A stretch of DNA of 64,000 nucleotides from an uncultured Planctomycetaceae bacterium (GCA_937916515.1 CALFSX010000090.1:1-64000); one strand, 5' to 3'. Shown: positions 1 through 9,660, counted from the stretch's first letter. Translations and numbers: made by a program. The notes: a model not told the origin generated them from the letters alone.

Positions 1-752
1 GTGTGAGTAAACGGCTCGCTGTTGAACATCGTCAACGCGTGGCTGTAGAAGAAGTTATCAGGAGCCGTCACAACTTCGTAACCAACCAGGGTGTAGAAGT
101 GACCAGCTTTAATGCTCCAGTCGCCAGAAGCAAGTTCTGCGTACAACTGAGGAATGGCAAAGCCATAGTCGGCACCACGAGTCCACTTGCCGCCGTTGTC
201 CCAGCTGCCTGCAGGGTTACCGAAGGCCTGAGTATCCCCAGCATCGATACCGTACATCGCGTCCATTCGAAAACCCCAGTCGAGGCCTTCGCTGCCGTCA
301 GCAACCTTTTCAGCGTACAACCAACCCTGATGAAGGTTGAATCGGTGAGGCTGGTTATTGAAAGAAGCAGCATCGCCTCGGGCTGTTGCAGCAGGAGTAA
401 CTCCGCTGTGGTAGCCCATTTGAACCCAACCGCCGAAAGTGATTTCACTTTCGCCGCCGCCGCCGAACAGTCCACCGCAGCCGGTGTCGCAGCCTTCTCC
501 ACATCCATCGCCGCAACCGGCAAGGACGTCGCCACTGCAACCTGATGGTGCACAGCAGCTTGAATCTGCAGAGCAACTCATTGAAGCCAGCTGAATCGTC
601 AGCGGGTCGCTGTTATTAGCAAATATTTGCTGATAACGCTCTCCAGACCCGCCGAGGTTGTAGACTTCACCGGCCATACCGACGGCACCTGAGGCCATCG
701 AACCGATTAAGGCTGCACTCGCACAAAGCGATTTCCATGATCTCCTGATCAT
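1..752 (-). CDS. BBP2-type (OmpL-like) beta-barrel porin, 3' end outside window
   Basis: Partial gene; 250 codons are visible and it continues past the left edge. The ATG at 752 follows a GAGGGA ribosome-binding site (revcomp around 756-763) and begins a signal peptide (MIRRSWKSLCASAALIGSMA...). A Cys/Gly-rich stretch follows (about residues 65-100, with CC, CGDGC and CGEGC-like spacing). The barrel then starts with GGWVQMGYHSGVTP and later contains GHFYTLVGYEVVTAPDNFFY and HALTMFNSEPFTHTG. Those last motifs are typical of planctomycete putative porin family BBP2 (formerly DUF1597). Predicted location is the outer membrane; any transported substrate is unknown. The gene is divergent from the uracil-DNA glycosylase gene. 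Confidence 0.8.
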   Translation of the reverse strand, partial: MIRRSWKSLCASAALIGSMASGAVGMAGEVYNLGGSGERYQQIFANNSDPLTIQLASMSCSADSSCCAPSGCSGDVLAGCGDGCGEGCDTGCGGLFGGGGESEITFGGWVQMGYHSGVTPAATARGDAASFNNQPHRFNLHQGWLYAEKVADGSEGLDWGFRMDAMYGIDAGDTQAFGNPAGSWDNGGKWTRGADYGFAIPQLYAELASGDWSIKAGHFYTLVGYEVVTAPDNFFYSHALTMFNSEPFTH

Positions 753-1348
753 CTTACAATCCCTCGCAATTAATCCGTGAAAATCAAAGAAGCTTTCCTC
801 CCGAAAGCCATCGACGCCTTGATCCACTATTGTTTTTGCCTAAACCCGATTTGAGTCACTGCCATCGAAACGGATCTGGACAGAATTCCGACTTCACACA
901 CTATGAAGTCTTCACTGGTGTGTTTGTTATCGGCGTGAGACCTGTAAAGACCAAGACCGACAACAATATGCACAGAACAAAAGCCAGGGTTTACCGAACC
1001 AGGCGAAACGAACGCGACAACCCCACCCGACGTCGTTATCTTTCCTAATCGCCATATCCGGGCTACAACGTCCGGTCAGGATTGGCGGATTGCAGGCAAT
1101 TTGGGCGAATCCGTCAGGTTTTGGTCAATTTTGAACCAAAAAATCGGCAGGCAATGCCGAAGCCTCGATCGACGCTGACGATGAAGTAATCTGGGAAACA
1201 TTGTCGAAGTTTGCGGGCAATCAGAATTTGAGGCTTTCGTTCGGCCAAACGAACCACCTCCACAACGCCTGCTGACAATATACTATTGTTTTAAAAAGAT
1301 CGTTTTCAGGTTCAGAGACTGACAATCTCCGGCCCCAAGGAACTACAG
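753..1348. other. Intergenic region between divergent porin and glycosylase genes
   Basis: No convincing gene. A 72-codon open frame at 830-1048 has no ribosome-binding site and no recognisable family. An imperfect palindrome at 1119-1141 (TTTTGGTCAA / TTGAACCAAAA) is followed by an A-run. CGGATT/AATCCG arms overlap just upstream. An AT-rich stretch at 1278-1298 (aatatactattgttttaaaa) is a plausible promoter region for the glycosylase gene. Confidence 0.5.
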
Positions 1349-2176
1349 ATGGCTGACAACCGGGCACTTAGACAGTTCCTGCAAGCAATGAAGTCGTCAG
1401 GCATTTCATTCCTGCCGCACGTCGTGCTGCCGAAAATCGTTTCCCCAGCCCACCGTTTGGCTCGCAGCACGTCTGTCGCGACACGAAAAACGTCCGATGT
1501 GGCTGCCGCTCCAGCCAGTTCGCTGCTTCAGGATTCCGCCGAAGTTCGTACCCCAGCAGCCCTGAAAGAAACAGTGAGCCTGCTGGCTCAGGTTCACGAT
1601 ACAACGCCTCAAAAAGCACAGGCGCTTAGCCAATTGGCGACAATCGTGGCCAATTGCACTCGCTGCTCTGAATTGGTTGATAGTCGCCGGCAGACCGTGT
1701 TCGGAGTCGGAGATCCGAATGCCGACGTTATGTTTATTGGCGAAGCACCGGGAGCAGACGAAGATCGTGCCGGTGAACCATTCGTCGGAGCTGCCGGACA
1801 GCTATTAGATAAGATCATTGTTGCCGCAGGCTTAAAACGCGAAAACATTTACATTTGCAACGTACTGAGATGCCGTCCACCAGGAAACCGAAACCCTCAG
1901 GCTCAGGAAGCAGCAAACTGTCGTGAGTTTCTGGACGGACAGATCAAAATTGTCAGCCCAAAGTACATTGTCTGCTGGGGAACAGTTGCCGCACAGAATG
2001 TTTTGGGCACAACCGATGCCGTCGGAAAGCTGCGTGGAAGATTTTGCACGCACAACGCTGCAAAAGTGCTGTGCACCTATCATCCGGCGTACTTGCTTCG
2101 AAACCCAGCTGCCAAGAAACTGGTCTGGGACGACATGAAGCTGCTGATGGCAGAACTGGGACTCAATTCTGATTAA
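1349..2176 (+). CDS. Family 4 (Fe-S) uracil-DNA glycosylase
   Basis: DNA repair enzyme that excises uracil arising from cytosine deamination. The 275-residue protein has a catalytic domain from about residue 95. Motif A is [17 protein letters not shown] (131-147) and motif B is HPAYLLRNP (245-253). Four cysteines, C103, C106, C175 and C191, match the 4Fe-4S ligand pattern of the Thermus family 4 enzyme, including the 16-residue gap between the last two. The first ~95 residues are an Ala/Ser/Thr-rich extension of unknown role that the compact archaeal and Thermus enzymes lack. The ATG at 1349 is preceded by CAAGGAACTACAG, a usable ribosome-binding site. The next gene downstream is on the opposite strand, so this is probably monocistronic. 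Confidence 0.92.
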   Translation: MADNRALRQFLQAMKSSGISFLPHVVLPKIVSPAHRLARSTSVATRKTSDVAAAPASSLLQDSAEVRTPAALKETVSLLAQVHDTTPQKAQALSQLATIVANCTRCSELVDSRRQTVFGVGDPNADVMFIGEAPGADEDRAGEPFVGAAGQLLDKIIVAAGLKRENIYICNVLRCRPPGNRNPQAQEAANCREFLDGQIKIVSPKYIVCWGTVAAQNVLGTTDAVGKLRGRFCTHNAAKVLCTYHPAYLLRNPAAKKLVWDDMKLLMAELGLNSD

Positions 2177-2277
2177 GCGTTCGCGGCAAGAAGAACCAAC
2201 GTCAATCAGACGAACGGCAGGATCGGGATTAAAAGCCGTTGAAACGCTGAAACTGCTCGGAAATCACCTGCCAAGAA

Positions 2278-2820
2278 CTACTCCGCACTATTGGATGGCG
2301 GTCGTTCCTGTTTCTCAACGCGATCTGCGGGGCGATTCATGAAATGAGGCTTGGTCACGCTATCCTGCCCTGTCGATTCGTCACCTGAGGAGTTTTCTGC
2401 CCGGCCAACGTCAGACAGTAAATGACTGACAATATCTCGACGATGCAGGATTCCCACGACTTTGTCGTCTTCTGACACAACCGGCACAACGCCATGACAC
2501 GATGATCGAAACAAGTGCAGCACACTGGTGATATCAGCGTCGCTTCTGACGGATTCCACGTGCCTTGAAATAATGGGCAAAATTGTCTCTTGAGTGTTGG
2601 AAACCGACATCAGGTGTCGAATAACGGCACTCTCGGGAACCACCCCCAAAAATTTTCCTGCGTCATCGGCAACGATCAACGTTGCGTAGTCATTAACGAT
2701 CAGAATCTCAGCGGCCTCACGCAGGCGAGTTGAATCCTGTACGACCGCTGTGGGACAGACTCGCATCAATTGAGATACGGGTAGCTGCTGCATTGGGGAA
2801 CTTTCCAGCAGAACAACCAT
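2278..2820 (-). CDS. Two-CBS-domain protein
   Basis: A 180-residue soluble protein made almost entirely of two CBS domains, about residues 18-75 (VCPTAVVQDSTRLREAAEIL... FLGVVPESAVIRHLM) and 80-140 (ISRHVESVRSDADITSVLHL... VVGILHRRDIVSHLL). CBS pairs form a Bateman module that usually binds adenine nucleotides or SAM and senses energy state. No catalytic domain is attached, so the target is unknown. The polar C-terminal 40 residues look disordered. The start is uncertain: ATG at 2820 has no clear ribosome-binding site, and Met10 (2793) is an alternative. It converges with the glycosylase gene. Confidence 0.8.
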   Translation of the reverse strand: MVVLLESSPMQQLPVSQLMRVCPTAVVQDSTRLREAAEILIVNDYATLIVADDAGKFLGVVPESAVIRHLMSVSNTQETILPIISRHVESVRSDADITSVLHLFRSSCHGVVPVVSEDDKVVGILHRRDIVSHLLSDVGRAENSSGDESTGQDSVTKPHFMNRPADRVEKQERPPSNSAE

Positions 2821-2974
2821 GAAGGCAAAGACTTGGCCCGACGAAAATGTTGAATCGTCACTGGAAAACCTAGTACAAGATCATCGCGACCGTGCGCTGG
2901 CTTCTACCGTCACGTTGATTTTTTGCATCATCTGTGCACTCGGTAACCTTCTATTCTGTTCGTATCGGATGTAG
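2819..2974 (+). CDS. Possible 51-residue single-pass membrane protein
   Basis: Open frame MKAKTWPDENVESSLENLVQ... followed by one hydrophobic segment (about residues 27-48, TVTLIFCIICALGNLLFC) and a stop at 2972-2974. Its ATG shares the CATG tetranucleotide with the divergent CBS gene start, so the two start codons overlap. No strong ribosome-binding site is visible and I recognise no family. The charged N-terminus followed by a clean transmembrane stretch is suggestive but could be chance. The rest of 2975-3160 holds no gene. Confidence 0.3.
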   Translation: MKAKTWPDENVESSLENLVQDHRDRALASTVTLIFCIICALGNLLFCSYRM

Positions 2975-3160
2975 GGCCGTTGCACTATAGCGGGACGCAG
3001 ATCTTTGGCGTTGTCAACGTTTTCGATTCATGAAGCCCCCGTTTGACTGCGCTGAATCTGCCAAGTCTCATTTTCCTGACAATTGTTGCTACTCTTGCAA
3101 TCGTGTAAACACCATCATGCACGACCTGCAAGTCTTCGCGACAACTGGGAGATCCGTTTG

Positions 3161-5707
3161 ATGAACGCTCGCATTTTGGCCGGCATCGTTGTTTGCCTGC
3201 ATTCCATTTCAACGAATGCAGCCACCATCAGCGAATGCCAGAACCTGCTAAGAACCGGTCAATACGTCGAATGTCTCGACGCCACCACAGAGGCCGTCAA
3301 TCGACGCAGCTATGGCGAAGACTGGCCCCTGCTGAAAGCTGAAGCCGAAATCCAACTGGGCCGCTATCCTGAAGCCACCGAAACAGTCAACGAAGGCATC
3401 CAACGCTACGCCTGGAGCATCCGGTTACGAATGCTGGCTCATCAGCTGTCTGTACTGAAAGGCGACCGAGGCAACGCTGAAAAACTACTGGATGAAATCA
3501 ACAAACTGGCGACCGACGCCCCCTGGCGATATACCGACGCGGACGACCTTGTCGCGCTTGGGCAGGCCGCGATAGAACTGGGAGCCGACCCCAAAGACGT
3601 CCTGGAAGGCTTCTTCGACCGAGCTCGCAGAAATTACAAAAGCCGCCCCGATGGACACATTGCCGCCGGTCAACTGGCTCTGGACAAGGGAGACTTTGCT
3701 TTAGCAGCAGAAGTGCTGCGACCAGCTGTCGAACAATTTGAAGACAACCCCACTGCTCTGTTTCTGCTGTCCGAAGCTGTCAGCTCTTCAACGCCGTCGG
3801 AAGCCGCCGAACTGCTGCAACGAACTCTGGAAATAAACCCCAACTTTGCTCCCGCATTGCTGCGATTGGCCGAACGACAAATCGATGCGGAATCGTACAA
3901 AGATGCCGAACTGATTCTGGCAAAAATTCACGAAACCAACCCGTGGCTGCCAGAATCACACGCACTGGCCGCCGTCATCCACCATCTGCAAAACAACTCC
4001 GACGAAGAAGCACACAGTCGCAGCCAGGCTTTGAAGTTTTCAGAAGCTAATCCCGCGGTTGACTTTCTGATTGGCGAACAGCTGTCTCGCAAATATCGCT
4101 TCGCAGAAGGCGCTGCATATCAAAGACAGGCTCTGGCAGCCTACCCACAGTATCTGCCCGCAAAGACACAGCTGGCTCAGGACCTGCTGCGACTGGGACT
4201 TGACGAGGACGGCTGGAAACTTGCCGATGATGCTCAAAAGCAGGACAAATACAGCACAACGCTGTTCAACCTGATGACGTTGAAGAACAGCCTGGACAAC
4301 TTCACCACAATCAGCAACGAACGTTTCATCATTCGAATGAACCACCAGGAAGCGACGGTGTATGGCAAGCAGGTTGAATCCCTGCTGAACCGTGCTTTCG
4401 ATACGTTGTCAGAAAAATATCAATACCTCCCAATGGAACCAGTGGTTGTCGAAATCTTTCATCGTAAAGAAGATTTCGCCGTTCGTACCTTTGGCATTCC
4501 AGACGTCGCGGGGTTTTTGGGAGTCTGCTTTGGCAAGGTCATCACGGCCAACAGCCCGGTGTCTCAGCGAGAAAGCCCGAACAATTGGGAATCTGTTTTG
4601 TGGCACGAGTTCTGCCACGTGATCACTCTGCAAATGACAGAAAACAAAATTCCACGCTGGCTTAGCGAAGGAATTTCCGTTTACGAAGAACGTTTGCAGG
4701 ACGCTCGCTGGGGACAAAGCATGACCCCCGGATTTCGCGAACGCGTTCTGGAAGGCAACATCACGCCCGTCAGCCAGCTAAGCAGCGCTTTCCTGAATGC
4801 TAAAACAGGCGACGACCTGAACTTCGCGTACTACGAATCATCCATGGTGGTGGAATTCGTCGTGCAGCAATATGGATTCGATGCTTTGCGAGGCATCCTG
4901 AAAGAACTTAGCGACGGCTTCACCATCAACGACGCACTGACACGGCAAACTGCCGGGATCGATGAACTAGATGCTGAATTCGACAAGTACCTTACGGAAC
5001 TCGCTGCCAACTATGCAAAAGACGTCACGTTTGCTGTGGCCAAAGACGAGGCCGCGAATCTGATTGAACTCGCCAGCAGCAATGCGCAGCATTATCCCGC
5101 AGGAGTGGCCGTCGCCAGTGAACTTGTTCGCAACGGCGAATTCGCGGCGGCAGAATCGAAGTTGCAAGAACTGATCAACCTGTATCCCGAAGATGCCAGT
5201 CCCGGCAGTGCTCGCAAAATTCTGGCACTCGTCTACAAAAAAACAAATCAACCACTTAAACAGGCCGAACAATTATCTGCTCACCTGGAACACAGCGCCG
5301 ACGATCTTAGCGCCGCGATGGAATTACTCACGTTACAACTTGCAGCAGAACAATGGAAACCGGCACTCGGCACGGGCCGACTAATTACCGCGATCGACCC
5401 ACTTCAACCGGTCGCTCTGCGAGGTTACCTACAGGCCGCTTTGGCGGAAACTGATCACACGCTGGCTGTTGACGTATTGCAATCGTTGCTGGAACTGGAA
5501 CCATCAGACGCTGCCAGATTCCATTTTCAAATCGCCGAACTGGTTCAGACCGATGATCCAGCCGAAGCCAGAAAACACGTTCTCATGTCCCTGGAACAGG
5601 CGCCTCGTTACAGAGCAGCCCATCGGCTTCTTCTTAATCTTCAGAGTGCAGACAGCAGCACACCTGCAGGTGACCTGCAGAATCTCCCAAAGCAGCAACG
5701 CAACTGA
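3161..5707 (+). CDS. Secreted TPR-repeat protein with HExxH (MA-clan-like) metallopeptidase domain
   Basis: 848 residues from the ATG at 3161, chosen because GGGAGA lies about 10 nt upstream and because it begins a signal peptide (MNARILAGIVVCLHSISTNA). In-frame codons back to 3083 are probably untranslated. Residues ~25-400 and ~640-848 are tetratricopeptide-like helical repeats (ALFLLSEAVSSSTPSEAAELL, NPNFAPALLRLAERQID). Between them lies a peptidase-like domain with the zinc motif HEFCH (482-486) followed by WLSEGISVYEE, whose Glu is the likely third ligand, as in peptidase_MA-like proteins. A periplasmic or surface protease role is inferred and the substrate is unknown. The gene stands alone on + with no operon partner. 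Confidence 0.8.
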   Translation: MNARILAGIVVCLHSISTNAATISECQNLLRTGQYVECLDATTEAVNRRSYGEDWPLLKAEAEIQLGRYPEATETVNEGIQRYAWSIRLRMLAHQLSVLKGDRGNAEKLLDEINKLATDAPWRYTDADDLVALGQAAIELGADPKDVLEGFFDRARRNYKSRPDGHIAAGQLALDKGDFALAAEVLRPAVEQFEDNPTALFLLSEAVSSSTPSEAAELLQRTLEINPNFAPALLRLAERQIDAESYKDAELILAKIHETNPWLPESHALAAVIHHLQNNSDEEAHSRSQALKFSEANPAVDFLIGEQLSRKYRFAEGAAYQRQALAAYPQYLPAKTQLAQDLLRLGLDEDGWKLADDAQKQDKYSTTLFNLMTLKNSLDNFTTISNERFIIRMNHQEATVYGKQVESLLNRAFDTLSEKYQYLPMEPVVVEIFHRKEDFAVRTFGIPDVAGFLGVCFGKVITANSPVSQRESPNNWESVLWHEFCHVITLQMTENKIPRWLSEGISVYEERLQDARWGQSMTPGFRERVLEGNITPVSQLSSAFLNAKTGDDLNFAYYESSMVVEFVVQQYGFDALRGILKELSDGFTINDALTRQTAGIDELDAEFDKYLTELAANYAKDVTFAVAKDEAANLIELASSNAQHYPAGVAVASELVRNGEFAAAESKLQELINLYPEDASPGSARKILALVYKKTNQPLKQAEQLSAHLEHSADDLSAAMELLTLQLAAEQWKPALGTGRLITAIDPLQPVALRGYLQAALAETDHTLAVDVLQSLLELEPSDAARFHFQIAELVQTDDPAEARKHVLMSLEQAPRYRAAHRLLLNLQSADSSTPAGDLQNLPKQQRN

Positions 5708-5993
5708 TTTGAACCGCGCGTTCGCAGCATTTACAACCCACATGAGACCGGTTGACTTTCACACAGTATTCTGCAGCCCGGGGACTCGACGTAAAGGCCG
5801 TTACAATCCCGGGTGACCATTTCTCGTCGGTCCCGGCAACAATGCAGGATTTCATCCGATTCTTCGAGTCCAAACTTTGACAGAAGCTGCGGAATTGCGA
5901 GTCAACGGATAGAACGACCTGAAGATTGCAGACCTGGCGACTTCCACGAAACGCGGCACTTCGTCAACATACGCTGCCGCCAGAAACGACGAA

Positions 5994-7595
5994 GTGCTGG
6001 CGATCCACTGCCGTGACGCTTTGTTCAGGAACACGCCCTTGCCTTCGCTTTCCAACTCTCCCGTCATCCGACTTCACTGCGATGACAACGTTGTCGTTGC
6101 CAAAGAACAGCTTGCTGGTGATCGTCAGATCGTCCTGGAAGAATTTCCCGTTTTGACGAATGCGCCGATCCCTGCCGGGCACAAAGTTGCCATTCGGCAA
6201 ATCGCGGAAGGTGATCCGATCATTAAATTCGGACAGCCCATCGGCTACGCGTCTCAAAATATCGCTGCGGGCGAATGGGTTCATGTTCATAACGTTGTCG
6301 CAACCAAGCCGGGCCTGAACTACGCGTTTTCAACCGACCTGCGAATTCCGCCGGTGCCCGAGGTGGCTCGAACCTTTGATGGGTTTCGACGAGCCAACGG
6401 AAAAGCGGGTACTCGAAACTATATCGCAGTCATCAGCACTGTTAACTGTTCTGCCACCACTGCTAAATACGTGGCAAAGGAACTGTCTGAAACGGATCTC
6501 TCGGAATACCCAAACATCGATGGCATTGTGCCATTGGTTCACAAGTCTGGTTGCGCGCTGGCTTTTGGCGGCGAAGATCATTTGCAGCTGAACCGCACAA
6601 TGGCGGGTTTTGCAGCTCACCCCAACATTGTCGCCTGCATCATTCTGGGGCTCGGCTGTGAGACGGCTCAGGCGACTCACCTGGAACGAGAACACGGGCT
6701 TGTTCAACTGGGCGGTCAGCCGCAATCCGATGCAGGCAGCCGCCCTCTGGTGTTGAATATTCAGGAAGTCGGTGGCGTTCGGAAAACCGTCGCCAAAGCA
6801 GTGGCTGTGCTGCGAGAACTTCTTCCGGAAGCGAATAACGTCAAACGTACACCAATTCCGCTAAGCGAACTTCTGGTCGCCATGGAATGTGGTGGCAGCG
6901 ACGGCAACAGCGGAATTACGGCAAATCCTGCCGTTGGCATCGCCAGCGATCTGCTGGTTGCTCACGGAGCCACGTCTATTTTATCAGAGACAACAGAGAT
7001 CTACGGCGCAGAGCACATGTTGACTCGCCGAGCCATTACGCCGGAAGTCGGCGAACAACTGCTGGAACGAATTCGCTGGTGGGAAGACTATGCTCGCAAA
7101 CACGGCGCATCGATCGACAACAACCCTTCCGTTGGTAACAAAAACGGCGGCTTGACCACGATCTACGAAAAGTCACTGGGGGCGATTGCCAAAGCGGGAA
7201 CTTCACCTCTTAAAGCTGTCTACAAATATGCAGAACCAATCACGGAAAAAGGATTCGTGATTATGGACAGCCCTGGTTTTGATCCGGCATCGATTACTGG
7301 AAAAGTGGCCAGTGGTGCTCAAGTGGTGGTTTTCACAACCGGCCGCGGCAGTTGCTTTGGCTGCAAGCCATCGCCAACAATCAAGGTGGCCACCAACACA
7401 CCCATGTTCAATAGAATGCGGGATGACATGGACATCAACGCCGGCACAATTCTGGAAGGAGCCAGCATTGAATCGGTCGGCCAGCAGATTTTCGAAAGTA
7501 TCATTGCCACAGCCAGCGGGCAGAACACACTCAGTGAAGCTCAGGGAATCGGCGACGAAGAATTCTGCCCATGGTTTCCGGGCCCTATTTTTTAG
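5994..7595 (+). CDS. UxaA-family altronate/galactarate-type dehydratase
   Basis: 533 residues. The N-terminal SAF-like part (about 23-110, VIRLHCDDNVVVAKEQLAGD) is fused to the large UxaA catalytic part (about 130-533). Conserved blocks include GFRRANGKAGTRNYIAVIST, VPLVHKSGCALAFGGEDH, ECGGSDGNSGITANPAVG, the TTGRGSCFGCKPSPTIK cluster with two Cys, and DINAGTILEG. Family members remove water from altronate or related sugar acids to give 2-keto-3-deoxy acids, using a divalent metal. The exact substrate cannot be read from the sequence. The first codon used here is GTG (5994) with weak ribosome-binding support. A TTG at 6021 is an alternative, so the start is uncertain. No hexuronate pathway neighbours are present. 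Confidence 0.85.
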   Translation: MLAIHCRDALFRNTPLPSLSNSPVIRLHCDDNVVVAKEQLAGDRQIVLEEFPVLTNAPIPAGHKVAIRQIAEGDPIIKFGQPIGYASQNIAAGEWVHVHNVVATKPGLNYAFSTDLRIPPVPEVARTFDGFRRANGKAGTRNYIAVISTVNCSATTAKYVAKELSETDLSEYPNIDGIVPLVHKSGCALAFGGEDHLQLNRTMAGFAAHPNIVACIILGLGCETAQATHLEREHGLVQLGGQPQSDAGSRPLVLNIQEVGGVRKTVAKAVAVLRELLPEANNVKRTPIPLSELLVAMECGGSDGNSGITANPAVGIASDLLVAHGATSILSETTEIYGAEHMLTRRAITPEVGEQLLERIRWWEDYARKHGASIDNNPSVGNKNGGLTTIYEKSLGAIAKAGTSPLKAVYKYAEPITEKGFVIMDSPGFDPASITGKVASGAQVVVFTTGRGSCFGCKPSPTIKVATNTPMFNRMRDDMDINAGTILEGASIESVGQQIFESIIATASGQNTLSEAQGIGDEEFCPWFPGPIF

Positions 7596-7834
7596 GAGCG
7601 CCGACGCTGGAATTGCGGCTTCGCACAAGTTGCCGGACAAACCGGCATATCTGGCATGCTCCGAAAAATCATCACCAGCCGGACAATCACTACAGTTTTA
7701 CAAATTGCCCAACCGATACTATCCCAAAGATCGTCTCAACGCGCTCGGTCTGTCGTTGCGTTACGGCAAGTTTCGAGAAGCCCATTGAGGCACAGAAAAG
7801 CCAGTCAAAACCTTGGCTTCTTAAGGATAGATCA

Positions 7835-9529
7835 ATGTCGATTTGGCCCCGTCTGACAACTATTGTGCCCTTGCTGCTGACTCTTGCAGTGTCAGCAGAA
7901 AGTTCTGCGCAGATGATGGGACATCCATCATACGGAGCGCCGACATTTATGGGTGGCCCGCAACAGGCATATCCTGCCGGTCCAGGAATGGCTCCGTCAT
8001 TCCAGTCGCACCCCATGATTTCTCCGTACGATCATGCGATGGAACAGCATTTCAGTTCTGATGGTATGTGGTTCAAAGATACGCTTAACGGAATGAGCGC
8101 CATGAACAGCTACTACTTCAGTCTGTCTTACATGAAGACCAGAACACGAGACCTTCAGGGCAGGTTTGGAGACCTGAACGCACCAAGCTACACAGTCGAA
8201 GAAACGCTGGATGGCACGAACGGCAATCTGCCGGATGCCTTGACCCTGAATAACTTCAATCCAGCTACGGGTAATCTGCCGGCAAACGTCATCGGACACG
8301 GAATGCTGATGACAGGGGGAATGGAAAATCGACAGGGTTGGGGCTTCGACTGGAACTTCAGCTGGAACGCCAACAGCACCGGCAAATACGACGCTCGCAA
8401 GAACTACGAAAGCTATCGACTAAGCTCAATAAACGCGATGTTGCTGGAGGCAACAACTGGCCAGGGCGTTTTTCCAGGAGCCCTTGAAGGCTTCAACGAA
8501 CGCAGTATCGTCGAAAACGAAATTCTGACAACGGGCGACATCACATCGGCACTCGCTTTGGACTTCGGAACATTCGGAGCAGCAGACGACGTGCTGGACC
8601 GCCAGCTTTTCAACCTGCACGCCATTCCGCTTCAAAACGGAGTTGACCGCGATGGGTTTAATCAACGATTCGACCTGGACTTCATTCTGGAACATGCCGT
8701 TGAAACCTACGGCGGCGGGGCAGACTTTGTTTCTGCGGCAATCCACGAAGGCGACAACCTGAAAATCAGTACTGTCTTCGGTGGTCAATACATGAGAATC
8801 AACGAAGGCATGTACTTCCGAGGTGTCGATTCAGGACTCATCTATGATCAAAACCTTCCCGATGGACGTGACGATGACAACGATGGTGTTTACGACAACG
8901 TCGCTGAAACAGGTAGTACTAACTTCGCAGAAGGCAATCCATACGGAAATGTTGCCAACGGCGGTCACTCTTTAATTCGCTCTTACATTGACAGTTCGGT
9001 CCAAAGCACAATGGGTGGTCCGGAAGTCGGTTTAAAGTATGTGGTTGGCGAAAAAGATGGTTTCTCAATCAAGGGTGCCACCAAAGTGGGAGCAATGTTC
9101 AACCACGAACGCGTTCAGCTTGAGGGTGACAACATTGGAGACACAGTTACAACCTCTGTTGACCTGGTATCCGGCAACACACTCCTGCAGGATATGTACG
9201 ACACGACAATCACCTCAGCGACCCCTCGAACTCAGAACGCATTCTCATCGTCGAAGTCCAGCACTCATGTTTCTCCCATGTTCCAGCAGTCGCTGACGGC
9301 TGAACTGCCGATCTTCTCACGAATTCCGGTTCTACGAGATGTGTCGCAGCTTCAGCACGCAAGTTTTCAGGCAGGCTGGAACTTCACCTGGATTGGCGAA
9401 GTGGCTGACCCAAATCAGTCGATCAGCTGGCTGACGAATCCCCGAGCGAACCTGTTTCCCGGTATCGATGTGAAACGACGAAGCTTCTATCAGAATTCAA
9501 TCAACCTCGGGATCAACTGGGAGTACTAA
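7835..9529 (+). CDS. Planctomycete outer-membrane beta-barrel protein (BBP7-like)
   Basis: 564 residues from the ATG at 7835, which follows AAGGAT and starts a signal peptide (MSIWPRLTTIVPLLLTLAVSAESSAQ). The open frame extends upstream to 7571 inside the dehydratase gene, but without support. After a Met/Pro/Gly-rich linker the protein consists of alternating short amphipathic strands and Gly/Asn/Asp turns. These include a DGRDDDNDGVYDN calcium-type loop near residue 350. It ends in an aromatic strand (SFYQNSINLGINWEY), as expected of an outer-membrane barrel. The late segment FQAGWNFTWIGEVADPNQSI resembles the conserved C-terminal block of planctomycete BBP7 proteins, but I rate the family assignment as tentative. 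Function unknown. Confidence 0.65.
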   Translation: MSIWPRLTTIVPLLLTLAVSAESSAQMMGHPSYGAPTFMGGPQQAYPAGPGMAPSFQSHPMISPYDHAMEQHFSSDGMWFKDTLNGMSAMNSYYFSLSYMKTRTRDLQGRFGDLNAPSYTVEETLDGTNGNLPDALTLNNFNPATGNLPANVIGHGMLMTGGMENRQGWGFDWNFSWNANSTGKYDARKNYESYRLSSINAMLLEATTGQGVFPGALEGFNERSIVENEILTTGDITSALALDFGTFGAADDVLDRQLFNLHAIPLQNGVDRDGFNQRFDLDFILEHAVETYGGGADFVSAAIHEGDNLKISTVFGGQYMRINEGMYFRGVDSGLIYDQNLPDGRDDDNDGVYDNVAETGSTNFAEGNPYGNVANGGHSLIRSYIDSSVQSTMGGPEVGLKYVVGEKDGFSIKGATKVGAMFNHERVQLEGDNIGDTVTTSVDLVSGNTLLQDMYDTTITSATPRTQNAFSSSKSSTHVSPMFQQSLTAELPIFSRIPVLRDVSQLQHASFQAGWNFTWIGEVADPNQSISWLTNPRANLFPGIDVKRRSFYQNSINLGINWEY

Positions 9530-9563
9530 ACAACTCAGCAGATCCAGTAAACGATCCAACCTT

Positions 9564-9641
9564 GAGGGTCGGGAATTTTCTTCGAAACCACTTCGCACAG
9601 TTCAACTGCGATGTAAGACTCGAAGCAAGTTCCCGACCCTC
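9564..9641. repeat. Long hairpin between convergent genes
   Basis: Left arm 9564-9585 and right arm 9620-9641 are 22-nt inverted repeats (gagggtcgggaa... / ...ttcccgaccctc) with only two mismatches, enclosing a 34-nt loop with internal CGCA/TGCG pairing. It lies between the 3' ends of the barrel protein (+) and the ABC permease (-). It could therefore be a bidirectional terminator, or a REP-like element. Confidence 0.7.
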
Positions 9642-9645
9642 GGTC

Positions 9646-9660
9646 TTTGCGCGGCGCAAA
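9646..9660. repeat. Perfect 15-nt palindrome
   Basis: TTTGCGC-G-GCGCAAA, 7-nt arms around one base, 4 nt beyond the long hairpin and just before the 3' end of the permease gene. It may be part of the same terminator structure or a protein-binding site. Confidence 0.55.

Noticed and set aside
3-545. 180-codon open frame on + at the left edge
   Set aside because: It is antisense to the BBP2 porin, whose signal peptide and motifs are clear on -. The + translation shows no family feature.
830-1048. 72-codon open frame on +
   Set aside because: No ribosome-binding site, Arg/Thr-rich composition like random translation, no family recognised.
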